From Pelomonas sp. Root405 (GTDB taxonomy: Bacteria > Pseudomonadota > Gammaproteobacteria > Burkholderiales > Burkholderiaceae_C): a DNA stretch of 64,000 bases. A program made the translations under genes and the position numbers. Below, piece by piece: positions 33,500-41,491 of this stretch. The notes beneath the pieces were generated by a model. The model had not been told where the DNA came from and ran no database searches. It saw nothing but the letters and a program-made list of their open reading frames with translations. Location of the stretch: NCBI RefSeq assembly GCF_001425165.1, contig NZ_LMDU01000003.1:54766-118765 (forward strand). Direction: 5' to 3'. Within the stretch, counting starts at the first letter, position 1. Every line of letters begins with the position of its first letter.

Positions 33500-34048
33500 T
33501 CAAATCAATGAGACGGGGTGAAGGAAGGGCGCCGTCGGCAGGTTGTCCTTGCCGAGCGTCTTCAGGTAGGTCATCTTGATGTTCTTGAAGTTCAGCGTGT
33601 AGGTCTCGATCAACTCCTTGGAGTTGCCGTCATCCCGCACGTCGAGCACGCAACTTTCAAAATAGCCCTGAGTGCAGGCCACCACGAAGCCGGGTTGGTG
33701 GATGGCACGCCCCTGCTGCTTGATGTGCAGCACCGTGATGGTGGCGCTGAGCACGGGCAGGTGGTTGTCCACGCAGAAATGCAGCTGCGAGGAGCCCACG
33801 TCGAATCGCTTCAGGAACACCAGCGGCTCCATCTTGATCGTCACCGGCTTACCCAGCCCCGCCATGGCCGCTGCGGCGTTGGCCATGCCGGCCAGGCCGC
33901 CGGCCTTGCCCTTGGGGTCCTTCAGGGCGTGCATGCCCCAACTGAACTCCAGCACCTCGACCGAGCCTTCCCAACCTTCGAGCAGGCCTTCGCCCACCAC
34001 CGGGCCGGCGCCGGTGATGAGTTGCATGAAGATGTTGGAACGACTCAT
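33500..34048 (-). CDS. Second Hcp-type protein
   Basis: A 182-aa Hcp-family protein: the N-terminal SNIFMQLITGAGPVVGEGLL, a VEVLEFSWGMHAL segment matching the Hcp strand that follows the first loop, LVFLKRFDVGSSQLHFC, and YTLNFKNIKMTYLKTL near the end. A longer Ala/Gly-rich loop (about 45-66) differs from the canonical Hcp encoded next door. It starts 23 nt after the canonical hcp stop. It may form mixed rings or a distinct tube segment. Confidence 0.78.
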   Translation of the reverse strand: MSRSNIFMQLITGAGPVVGEGLLEGWEGSVEVLEFSWGMHALKDPKGKAGGLAGMANAAAAMAGLGKPVTIKMEPLVFLKRFDVGSSQLHFCVDNHLPVLSATITVLHIKQQGRAIHQPGFVVACTQGYFESCVLDVRDDGNSKELIETYTLNFKNIKMTYLKTLGKDNLPTAPFLHPVSLI

Positions 34049-34071
34049 GTCGCCGGGGCCGCTTCAGAAGA

Positions 34072-34572
34072 TCAAGCCGACGGGGACGCGGTGCCGGCCG
34101 GGATGTCCCAGTTGTAGGTCTTGGGCGCGCCGAGCTTGCCGGTCTTGTTGTCCTGCGGCTTGTATTCGATCTTGACGGTCTTGAAGACCATCTCGACCTT
34201 CTGCTGGACGTTGCCTTCCTCGGTGCCGTTCATCTGCACCTTGGTGATGAAGCAGCCTTCCATCGTCATCGTGAAATAGGTCTCGGGCGTGGCGCTGCCC
34301 GTGGTCTTCATCATCTGCAGCTCGACCTTGGGAAAGGCTTTGCCGGTGCAGATGTAGCCCATGATGACCGTCGACGAGGTATCGAAGTAGTGCTCCCAAT
34401 TCATCTTGCCGGGGTTGGGCTTGCCGACGGAAGCGCCGCCGCCCTTGGTCCAGCTGGTCTCAGCCTCGACTTCCCAGTCCCAGCCCTGGATCTCGATCCA
34501 CTTCTCCTTGCCTTTCTGGATGGACTCGCCATCGGCCTTGTCGAAGAAGGTGAGGAATGCATTGACTGCCAT
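34072..34572 (-). CDS. hcp: T6SS tube protein Hcp (TssD)
   Basis: A 166-aa canonical Hcp, the hexameric ring protein stacked inside the sheath. It shows FLTFFDKADGES, WIEIQGWDWEVE, NWEHYFDTSSTVIMGYICTGK and the C-terminal KVEMVFKTVKIEYKPQDNKTGK. It lies 98 nt downstream of the tssC stop in the tssA-tssG unit. Two more Hcp-type genes follow immediately. Confidence 0.93.
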   Translation of the reverse strand: MAVNAFLTFFDKADGESIQKGKEKWIEIQGWDWEVEAETSWTKGGGASVGKPNPGKMNWEHYFDTSSTVIMGYICTGKAFPKVELQMMKTTGSATPETYFTMTMEGCFITKVQMNGTEEGNVQQKVEMVFKTVKIEYKPQDNKTGKLGAPKTYNWDIPAGTASPSA

Positions 34573-34670
34573 GTTGATATCTCCTGTGGGGGTTCAGACT
34601 GCGCGGGTTCGATGGTGGTGTTGGAGGGCTCGCCCTGCTCCCGCGCCGGGCGAGTTCTCCGGTCTCTGGT

Positions 34671-36164
34671 TCAGGCCGACTTCTCGGACGGCAGCTTGGA
34701 CACGAGCCGCAAGGACACGGTCAGGCCTTCGAGCTGGTAGTGCGGCTTGAGGTAGAACTTGGACTGGTAGTAGCCAGGTGCGCCTTCCACTTCCGAGACC
34801 TCGACCTGCGCCGCGGCGAGCGGGCGGCTGGCCTTGGTTTCTTCCGACGAGTTCATCGGGTCGCCGTCGACGTAGTTCAGGATCCAGCTGTTGAGCCAGT
34901 CCTCCATCGCGTCGCGCGACTTGAACGAACCGACCTTGTCGCGCACGATGCACTTCAGGTAGTGGGCGAAGCGGTTGCAGGCAAACAAGTAGGGCAGGCG
35001 GGCGGCGAGCGCGGCGTTGGCGGTCGCGTCCGCGTCGTCGTACTCGGCGGGCTTCTGCAGCGACTGGCCGCTGATGAAGGCCGCGAAGTCGCTGTTCTTG
35101 CGGTGCACCATCGACAGGAAGCCGTTCTTGCTCAGCTCGGCTTCGCGGCGGTCCGAGATCGCGATCTCGGTCGGGCACTTCATGTCCATGCCGCCGTCGT
35201 CGGTCGGGAAGGTGTGCGTGGGCAGGCCCGTCACCGCGCCGCCGGACTCGATGCCACGGATACGCGAGCACCAGCCGTACTGCTTGAAGCTGCTGTTGAT
35301 GTTGACCGCCATCGCATACGCGGCGTTGGACCAGGTGTACTTGCTGTGGTCGGCGCTCTCGGTGTCTTCCTCGAAGGCGAACTCGTCGACCGGGCTGGTC
35401 TTGGCGCCATAGGGCAGGCGCGACAGGAAACGCGGCATGCACAGCGCTAGATAACGCGCGTCGTCGCTCTCGCGCAGCGAGCGCCAGGCGGCGTACTCGG
35501 GCGTGGTGAAGATCTTGGTCAGGTCGCGCGGGTTGGCGAGTTCTTGCCAGCTCTCCATCTGCATGACGCTGGGCGCGGCGCCGGTGACGAAGGGCGCGTG
35601 CGCGGCGGCGGCAATCTTGCTGAGCTCGCCGAGCAACTCGACGTCGGGCGGCGTGTGGTCGAAGTGATAGTCGCCCACCAGGCAGCCATAAGGCTCGCCG
35701 CCGAACTGGCCGTATTCCTCTTCATACAGGCGCTTGAACAGCGGGGACTGGTCCCAGGCCGTGCCCTTGTAGCGCTTGAGCGTCTTGCCAAGGTCGGTCT
35801 TGGAGACGTTCATCACGCGGATCTTCAGCTGCTCGTCAGTCTCGGTGTTGTTGACGAGGTAGTGCAGGCCACGCCAGGCGGATTCCAGCTTCTGGAAATC
35901 CTCGTGATGCATGATCTTGTTGACCTGCTCGGTGAGCTTGGCGTCGATGGCCGCGATCATCGATTCGATGGTCTTGACGGCGTCGTCGCTGAGCAGCGTG
36001 GTGTTGCTCAGCGCCTGCTGGGCCAGCGTCTGCACGGCCTGCGCGACGGCGCCGCGCGCTTCGTCGGTCTTGGGCTTGAATTCCTTGTTCAGCAGTGCCG
36101 CGAAGTCGTTGCCTTCGAAGGTCACGCCCGCCAGGGCCGATGCTGACTGTTCCGCTTGGGTCAT
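34671..36164 (-). CDS. tssC: T6SS sheath large subunit TssC (ImpC/VipB)
   Basis: A 497-aa canonical TssC forming the contractile sheath with TssB. Hallmarks include HHEDFQKLESAWRGLHYLVN, YEEEYGQFGGEPYGCLVGDY, CMPRFLSRLPYG and a conserved C-terminal EVEGAPGYYQSKFYLKPHY. The ATG at 36164 follows the tssB stop by 33 nt. Length and motifs match the family, in contrast to the divergent TssB-TssC fusion at 4845-6620. Confidence 0.97.
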   Translation of the reverse strand: MTQAEQSASALAGVTFEGNDFAALLNKEFKPKTDEARGAVAQAVQTLAQQALSNTTLLSDDAVKTIESMIAAIDAKLTEQVNKIMHHEDFQKLESAWRGLHYLVNNTETDEQLKIRVMNVSKTDLGKTLKRYKGTAWDQSPLFKRLYEEEYGQFGGEPYGCLVGDYHFDHTPPDVELLGELSKIAAAAHAPFVTGAAPSVMQMESWQELANPRDLTKIFTTPEYAAWRSLRESDDARYLALCMPRFLSRLPYGAKTSPVDEFAFEEDTESADHSKYTWSNAAYAMAVNINSSFKQYGWCSRIRGIESGGAVTGLPTHTFPTDDGGMDMKCPTEIAISDRREAELSKNGFLSMVHRKNSDFAAFISGQSLQKPAEYDDADATANAALAARLPYLFACNRFAHYLKCIVRDKVGSFKSRDAMEDWLNSWILNYVDGDPMNSSEETKASRPLAAAQVEVSEVEGAPGYYQSKFYLKPHYQLEGLTVSLRLVSKLPSEKSA

Positions 36165-36197
36165 GTTGGAAACTCCGTTCGGGTTCTGGGGCTGCGC

Positions 36198-36692
36198 TTA
36201 TTCGGACTTGGGCGCGTCGGTCAGCGTCTTGAGCAGCGTCGGGTCGGCCAGCACCTTGGCGATCAGGTCGCCGGCGCCGCTCTTGCCGTCCATGTAGGTG
36301 ATCAGGTTGGACAGTTGCTGGCGCGCTTCGAGCAGCTTGTTCAGGCCGTCGACCTTGCGCGCCACGGCGGCGGGCGAGAAGTCGTCCATGCTCTCGAAGG
36401 TGATATCCACCGGTAGGCTGCCTTCGCCCGTCAGCGTGTTCTCGACGTTGAAGGCGACGCGTGGCTTCATGGACTTCATGCGCGAGTCGAAGTTGTCGAC
36501 ATCGATTTCCAGGAACTTGCGGTCCGACACCGGCGGCAGCGGGTCCTCGGGCTTGCCAGACAGGTCGGCCATCACGCCCATGACGAAGGGCAGCTGCACC
36601 TTCTTCTCGGCGCCGTAGAGCTCCACGTCGTACTCGATCTGCACCCGCGGTGCCCGGTTTCGGGCGATGAATTTCTGGCTGCTCTTGCTCAT
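36198..36692 (-). CDS. tssB: T6SS sheath small subunit TssB (ImpB/VipA)
   Basis: A 164-aa TssB. Family features are RAPRVQIEYDVELYGAEKKVQLPFVMGVMADLSG, RKFLEIDVDNFD and DDFSPAAVARKV followed by LLEARQQLSNL. It lies 86 nt after the tssA stop and 33 nt before tssC, the standard order. Its N-terminal region is the known docking site for TagJ, which is encoded downstream in the same unit. Confidence 0.96.
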   Translation of the reverse strand: MSKSSQKFIARNRAPRVQIEYDVELYGAEKKVQLPFVMGVMADLSGKPEDPLPPVSDRKFLEIDVDNFDSRMKSMKPRVAFNVENTLTGEGSLPVDITFESMDDFSPAAVARKVDGLNKLLEARQQLSNLITYMDGKSGAGDLIAKVLADPTLLKTLTDAPKSE

Positions 36693-36778
36693 ATCAGTGC
36701 TCCTGGCGAACGGGGTTCAAAAGGTCGAAGGCCGCGGGGCCTTGGATATAGAAGACGACATCGGCGCTTCCATTGCGA

Positions 36779-37879
36779 CTACTGCAGGGTTTCAGGGTCG
36801 ACGCCCAGCATGCGGGCGACTTCACCGACGGCCTCGGGCGCGAACTCGCGCACCAGCTGCAGGAAATTGCGGTCGATGAGGCGCTGCGCGCGGCGCAGCA
36901 GGTCGGCGGCCGGGTTGGTGGGTTCGTTCTTTTCGAGGTAGGCGCAGACGAGGTCGATGGCGCGCATTGCGTCGGCACGGCTTTCGATGCTGCCGAGCGC
37001 GCCACCGCCGCCGCCGCGACCACGGCGCACCGGCGCCGGAGCGTCGTCGCTGCCGCTGTTGCTGTCGTCAATGCCCAGGTCGCTGAGCATGCCGGCAAGG
37101 TCGTCCGAGTCGGCATCGATGCTGACCGGGCGGGGCGATACCGCAGCGACGCTGTCGAGCATGTTGCGCAGCGCCGAGAAATCGGGCTGCTCGCCGTAGC
37201 CCAGGCGGGTCGACAGGCATTCAACCAGCGCATCCAGCGCGGCGATGGCGTCCGTCGCCTGCGTGTTGACCTGCGGGTTGTCGCCCACGGCATCGGCCAG
37301 CATGTTCTCGATCTGGCCGCGCGAGGGCACGGACTCGTCGTCACGCGCCGTCATGTCGCCCATCGCGATCTCGATGTCGCGTACGCTGATCTGGCCAATG
37401 CTGCGGTCGTTGAGCACCAGGCTGGCACGCACGTCGCCCAGCGTCGCTTCGAGGCTGCACAGCTCGCCCAGCACATTGACGCGGGCGAAGGCGTCGCCGT
37501 CCTCGGGGCGAGGGTGGAGTTCGTCCCACCAGCGCAGCAGCAGCTGCTCGAGCATGCGCAGGCCCGGCGCCAACGTGGCGAAGCCTTCCAGGCGCAGTCG
37601 GGCGCGCAGCCACAGGTTGGCGATGCGCAGGTCGCGGCTGCGGTTGTTGAGGGTCTCGGCCTGGCTGAACACGGCGCGCCAGTCCGGCGGCTCGGCGGCG
37701 GCGAACTGGGTTTCGGGTTTGCCCGCAGCCGCCTGCGTCAAGGCCAGGAAGTCGTTGTCGTACTCCAGGTCGGGGCCGCAGACATCGTCTTCGGCGATGC
37801 CCACCAGCCAGGGCGCCAGCGCAGGGTCGCTGAGCGACAGCGCAGGGTCGAGCGGCTCGTCAAAGGGCGTCGTGTCCAT
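36779..37879 (-). CDS. tssA: T6SS protein TssA (ImpA)
   Basis: A 366-aa TssA, which primes baseplate and sheath assembly. The ImpA N-terminal domain covers about 20-150 (CGPDLEYDNDFLAL, PDWRAVFSQAETLNNRSRDLRIA, WDELHPRPEDGDAF). An acidic Ser/Asp-rich linker (about 255-285; DDLAGMLSDLGIDDS) precedes a helical C-terminal domain ending FLQLVREFAPEAVGEVARMLG. It is the first gene of the longest minus-strand unit (tssA to tssG). An ECF-type element with GTTACTCA as -10 lies 69 nt upstream. Confidence 0.94.
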   Translation of the reverse strand: MDTTPFDEPLDPALSLSDPALAPWLVGIAEDDVCGPDLEYDNDFLALTQAAAGKPETQFAAAEPPDWRAVFSQAETLNNRSRDLRIANLWLRARLRLEGFATLAPGLRMLEQLLLRWWDELHPRPEDGDAFARVNVLGELCSLEATLGDVRASLVLNDRSIGQISVRDIEIAMGDMTARDDESVPSRGQIENMLADAVGDNPQVNTQATDAIAALDALVECLSTRLGYGEQPDFSALRNMLDSVAAVSPRPVSIDADSDDLAGMLSDLGIDDSNSGSDDAPAPVRRGRGGGGGALGSIESRADAMRAIDLVCAYLEKNEPTNPAADLLRRAQRLIDRNFLQLVREFAPEAVGEVARMLGVDPETLQ

Positions 37880-37947
37880 GGGGTTCCGAAAGGCGCTGAG
37901 GGACCGGCCCAGGCTGACGATGAATGCTCAGGGGAGGGCTTGGGCGT

Positions 37948-37975
37948 TGAGTAACCTGGGGTCTCGCTTAGTTCC
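37948..37975 (-). promoter_or_regulatory. ECF-type promoter element of tssA
   Basis: The minus strand reads GGAAC (37975-37971), 15 nt, GTTACTCA (37955-37948), directed at tssA. One base differs from the GTCACTCA of the strongest copies. It heads the tssA-to-tssG unit. Confidence 0.72.
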
Positions 37976-38002
37976 CTGGCGTGCGCCTGGCGCGCTGCGG
38001 CG

Positions 38003-38030
38003 GGAACGGAATGGCGCAAGACGTCACTCA
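38003..38030 (+). promoter_or_regulatory. ECF-type promoter element of the T6SS kinase gene
   Basis: On the plus strand: GGAAC (38003-38007), 15 nt, GTCACTCA (38023-38030), 44 nt upstream of the kinase ATG. It is identical in both blocks and spacing to the tssK and OmpA-type elements and is divergent from the tssA element 27 nt away. Confidence 0.75.
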
Positions 38031-38074
38031 GCCAGTTGGGCGCGCGTGAGCCGCGCCCGCCGCCACCTATCAAG

Positions 38075-39850
38075 ATGAACCCTCTTGCCTCCAGCACCCC
38101 GGACCCGAGCAGCGACGACAGCGACGCGACCATCATCCGGCCGAGCACGCCCGCCCCGGCCGCCGCTCCCGCCGAGGCGTCGCTGGCGCGCGTCGAACGC
38201 GAGGAGGGTGGCAATGCGCTTCCCGTCGGCAGCCGGCAGGCCGAGTTCGAGGTCATCCGTGTGTTGGGCGAAGGCGGCTTCGGCATCGTCTACCTGGCGC
38301 GCGACCACGCGCTGGAGCGCACGGTGGCCTTGAAGGAGTACATGCCCGCTGCGCTGGCGCTGCGGGGTGACGCCTCACAGGTGCGTGTGCGCTCGGAGCG
38401 CCACCGCGACACCTTCGAGGCGGGCCTGAAAAGCTTCATCAACGAGGCGCGGCTGCTGGCGCAGTTCGACCACCCGTCCCTCGTCAAGGTCTACCGCTTC
38501 TGGGAGGCCAACGGCACCGCCTTCATGGTCATGCCCTATATCGAAGGCAAGACGCTGAAGGACACGCTGAAGGAGATGGGCGAGCCGCCCGGCGAAGCCT
38601 GGCTGATGGAGATGCTGGGCTCCTTGACCGAGGCGCTGCTGGTGCTGCACGGCGAGCACTGCTACCACCGCGACATTGCGCCGGACAACATCATCCTGGT
38701 GGCCGGCAGCGGCCGGCCGCTGCTGCTGGACTTCGGCGCCGCGCGCCGCGTCATCGGTGACATGACGCAGGCGCTAACGGTCATCCTCAAGCCCGGCTAT
38801 GCGCCCATCGAGCAGTACGCCGAGGTGCCGAGCATGAAGCAGGGGCCGTGGACCGACGTCTACGCGCTGGCCGCCGTCATCTATTGCGCGATCACCGGGC
38901 GCACGCCGCCGCCCAGCGTGGCGCGCATGGTCAAGGACAGCTATCAGCCGCTGACCGAGCTGGCGCAAGGGCGCTACAGCGATCGCCTCCTGCAGGCTGT
39001 CGACCGCGCGCTGAAGGTGCTGCCGGAGCAGCGCATCCAGTCGATGACGGACTTTCGCGAGGCGCTCGGACTGACGGGCCACTACACACCCAAGGCGGGC
39101 CACATGGCGACCTTGATCCAGGCGCCAGCTGCGGCACCAAGCCCGGCCCCGGGCCGCCCGGCGGCCAGCCGTGCGCCCCTGCTGATCGGCCTCGGGCTGG
39201 CCGGGCTGGCTGTCGCCAGCGCCGCGGCCTGGTTTGCGACTCGGCCGCCAGCGCCTGTGGCGTCCGTGGTTGCAGCGACGCCCGTTTCGACAGCCGCGCT
39301 GGCGCCAGACCCGGCGCCAGCGCAGGCCGACCCTGCACCGCGCGACCTGCCGGCGCAGTTCCGCCAAATGGTGGCCCGCCATAGCGAAGGCTTCGACGTG
39401 CAGGCCAAGGCCGAGCGCACCCACCTGCGCATCGACCAGGACGACCTGCGCTTCAGCGTCAGCGCCTCGCGCGAGGGCTATGTCTATGTGCTGCTGGCCG
39501 GCCCCGATGGCAGCCTGGTGCAGCTCTACCCCAACGACCGCGCCAAGAACAACCACATCGGTGCCGGTGAAACGCTGCGCCTGCCCGGCGCCAGCTGGCC
39601 GCTCAAGGCCGGCGACCCGCCGGGGCTGGAGCATTTCTTCGTGCTGGTCACCGCAGAGCCGCGCAGCTTCGCCCCCTGGGCCACCGACAAGGACCCGAGC
39701 TACGGCTTCCTGACGCTGCCGGCCGAGGGTCCGGTCACTGGGCCGGCACCGGGTGCATCCCACTGGCTGCTCGGCCAGCCAGCCTGCGGCCACGCCAACT
39801 GCGCGGCCGACTACGGTGCGGCTGTCTTCAGCGTCGAAGCCCTGAAGTAG
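38075..39850 (+). CDS. ppkA: Membrane Ser/Thr kinase of the T6SS (PpkA/ImpN-like) with DUF4384 domain
   Basis: A 591-aa eukaryotic-type protein kinase. The kinase domain (about 57-335) has the glycine loop GEGGFG (65-70), the ATP lysine K87, catalytic HRDIAPDN (D200) and DFG (D219). Alanine replaces the usual lysine of the HRDxKPxN loop. A Pro/Ala-rich linker leads to one transmembrane helix (about 367-388) and a periplasmic DUF4384-like sensor domain (about 455-560; YVYVLLAGPDGSLVQLYPND). PpkA phosphorylates Fha to trigger T6SS firing. The ATG at 38075 follows an ECF-type promoter. The ECF sigma gene lies 0.8 kb downstream on the same strand, so the kinase might also act on that sigma factor. 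Confidence 0.9.
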   Translation: MNPLASSTPDPSSDDSDATIIRPSTPAPAAAPAEASLARVEREEGGNALPVGSRQAEFEVIRVLGEGGFGIVYLARDHALERTVALKEYMPAALALRGDASQVRVRSERHRDTFEAGLKSFINEARLLAQFDHPSLVKVYRFWEANGTAFMVMPYIEGKTLKDTLKEMGEPPGEAWLMEMLGSLTEALLVLHGEHCYHRDIAPDNIILVAGSGRPLLLDFGAARRVIGDMTQALTVILKPGYAPIEQYAEVPSMKQGPWTDVYALAAVIYCAITGRTPPPSVARMVKDSYQPLTELAQGRYSDRLLQAVDRALKVLPEQRIQSMTDFREALGLTGHYTPKAGHMATLIQAPAAAPSPAPGRPAASRAPLLIGLGLAGLAVASAAAWFATRPPAPVASVVAATPVSTAALAPDPAPAQADPAPRDLPAQFRQMVARHSEGFDVQAKAERTHLRIDQDDLRFSVSASREGYVYVLLAGPDGSLVQLYPNDRAKNNHIGAGETLRLPGASWPLKAGDPPGLEHFFVLVTAEPRSFAPWATDKDPSYGFLTLPAEGPVTGPAPGASHWLLGQPACGHANCAADYGAAVFSVEALK

Positions 39851-39875
39851 CACTCCGCGCTTGGATGGTCACGCA

Positions 39876-39903
39876 GGAACCCGGCCGATGCCGCCGTTAC
39901 CTA
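39876..39903 (+). promoter_or_regulatory. ECF-type promoter element ahead of the 174-aa gene and sigma factor
   Basis: On the plus strand: GGAAC (39876-39880), 15 nt, GTTACCTA (39896-39903), about 100 nt upstream of the 174-aa gene. The -10 block is the most divergent of the six N15 sites (two changes). If active it could place the sigma gene under its own control. Confidence 0.55.
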
Positions 39904-40003
39904 TGGAATGCCTGCAGATCACCGATTCCCGAGGATCTGCACGGCAACTCGCTGACCTCTGGACGATGTTCTGAAACCGACCCCAGCCCCGACTGCCACC
40001 CCG

Positions 40004-40528
40004 ATGGCGGCGCCCCCCGCTCCCGGCATCGACGCCTTCGTAGGCGCCGCTTCCGCGGGTCGTCTGCTGTGGGCGCGCTGGACGGACGGGCGGCTGCAGG
40101 TGTGCAGCGGCAACACGCCCGCCCCGCCGGTTTCCAGCGAGATCGGCCGGCTTTTTGTCGCGGCGCTGCGTGAGCAATTCGGCGAGGCCGCCAGCGCCGT
40201 CGCTGAGCGCGAATGGCGGCTTGGCCTGCAGCCCCGGCGCCTTCTGCCCGCGCGCACGGTGCAACATGCGGTGGCGTGTGCGGAGGCTGCGCTCAGCCTG
40301 CTACAGGCCCAGTCCCAGCTGATGCAGATCGAGTTCTCGGCCGCCATGCTGGGTTGGCGGTTCAGGCGCGTTGCCGAGACGCTGGGTCTGGACCCGGCCA
40401 GCCTCGGTGTCGAGCGGCGCCAGGCCCTCGATCAGCTCCTCAACGCGGACTTCCAGGCGTCTCTGCCCGCTGATGCCGACGTACTGGCTGCGCGGCTGAA
40501 AACGCTGCTGATGCAGGCCCTGCACTGA
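40004..40528 (+). CDS. Uncharacterised protein preceding the ECF sigma factor
   Basis: A 174-aa protein that I do not recognise. The frame is open from 39956, but the first conventional start is the ATG at 40004; the preceding residues would be Pro/Thr-rich. The N-terminus is beta-prone (GRLLWARWTDGRLQVCSG), the remainder helical and Leu/Ala-rich. There is no membrane helix, so it does not look like a typical membrane anti-sigma factor. It lies between the kinase and sigma genes on the same strand, 149 nt before the sigma ATG. It could be a soluble regulator of the sigma factor or the kinase; that rests on position only. Confidence 0.6.
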   Translation: MAAPPAPGIDAFVGAASAGRLLWARWTDGRLQVCSGNTPAPPVSSEIGRLFVAALREQFGEAASAVAEREWRLGLQPRRLLPARTVQHAVACAEAALSLLQAQSQLMQIEFSAAMLGWRFRRVAETLGLDPASLGVERRQALDQLLNADFQASLPADADVLAARLKTLLMQALH

Positions 40529-40677
40529 AAGTCGTGACATCGTTCACGCCGGCGCGGGTTAACCCATGCCCGTGAATACGGGGCAGGACGCGTCCGCGCT
40601 GTCGCTGCGCGAACCGCGATGGCGTCTGTTCAGACAAGCCGGCCAATTGGGGCCGTCCTACCTGCGCGGAGCCCGTG

Positions 40678-41241
40678 ATGCAGCCCCAGTTCCCTCAGAT
40701 TCGTCATCCGGCCGTTGCCGACCCGAACGTCATCTTCTCGGAGTTGTTCGGCGAGCATCGGGATCGCCTCTATCGCTTTGTGTTGCGCCACATCGGCGAC
40801 AGCACCGAAGCCGAGGAGCTGGCCCAGCAAGCCTTCGTCGAGGCTGCGCGTACCTTCGAGCAGTTCCGCGGTGAATCGCAGCTGTCGACCTGGCTGTACG
40901 GCATTGCCATGAACCTGGTGCGCAACCACCTTTCGCGCGCGCCGTCACGGCTCTACCGCTTTGAAGACGAAACCGCGCTCGACGCCACGCCCTGCAGTCA
41001 CGCCAACCCCGAGCAGCAATGCCATCTCAACCAGCTGATGGGACTGCTGCAGAGCGAGCTTGATGGCCTGATGCCCGAAATGCGCGAAGTGCTGCTGCTG
41101 GTCGCGATGGACGACATGAGCTACGAGGATGCAGCGGCCCTGCTGTCGGTACCCATCGGCACCGTCCGCAGCCGCGTATCCCGCGCCCGGTCGCATCTGC
41201 GCACCAGGCTGCAAGCCCGCGGCGCCCAGCTGCCTTTCTAG
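40678..41241 (+). CDS. ECF-family RNA polymerase sigma factor, probable T6SS regulator
   Basis: A 187-aa ECF sigma factor. Sigma-2 covers about 20-90 (FGEHRDRLYRFVLRHIG, EAEELAQQAFVEAARTFEQ, STWLYGIAMNLVRNHLSR), and sigma-4 covers about 125-180 (YEDAAALLSVPIGTVRSRVSRARSHLR), with a clear helix-turn-helix. I chose the ATG at 40678, with GGAG 7-8 nt upstream; a GTG directly before it is an alternative. It closes the T6SS locus, and six ECF-type promoter elements sit ahead of T6SS units in this window. The acidic residues of region 2.2 (EAEE) are retained. No recognisable anti-sigma gene is adjacent. Confidence 0.9.
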   Translation: MQPQFPQIRHPAVADPNVIFSELFGEHRDRLYRFVLRHIGDSTEAEELAQQAFVEAARTFEQFRGESQLSTWLYGIAMNLVRNHLSRAPSRLYRFEDETALDATPCSHANPEQQCHLNQLMGLLQSELDGLMPEMREVLLLVAMDDMSYEDAAALLSVPIGTVRSRVSRARSHLRTRLQARGAQLPF

Positions 41242-41313
41242 GCGAGTCATTTCAAGCTGACCGTGATGGCTCCACTGTTCGTGGAGGTACTTGCCCCGTT
41301 CGCTCCCAGCGAC

Positions 41314-41341
41314 TTGCCGATCCGCCGAAATCTCGTATATA
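41314..41341 (+). promoter_or_regulatory. Sigma-70-type promoter of tRNA-fMet
   Basis: TTGCCG (41314-41319), 16 nt, TATATA (41336-41341), ending 14 nt before the mature tRNA 5' end at 41356. A standard housekeeping promoter for a tRNA gene. Confidence 0.6.
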
Positions 41342-41355
41342 CTGCTAGCTTCAGT

Positions 41356-41432
<77 letters not shown>

Positions 41433-41461
41433 AGAAATACGAGTCCTTTGAAGGACTTAGC

Positions 41462-41491
41462 AAAGCCCGCCAAGTGCGGGCTTTGTCGTTT
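41462..41491 (+). terminator. Terminator of tRNA-fMet
   Basis: Perfect hairpin aaagcccgc/gcgggcttt with loop caagt (41462-41484), followed by gtcgttt. It lies 30 nt after the tRNA. The same hairpin is repeated at 42874-42896. Confidence 0.75.

Noticed and set aside
40529..40677. Possible ECF autoregulatory promoter directly upstream of the sigma gene
   Set aside because: A gaac...gttcag pair is present but the spacing and both blocks differ from the consensus; only the site at 39876-39903 fits.
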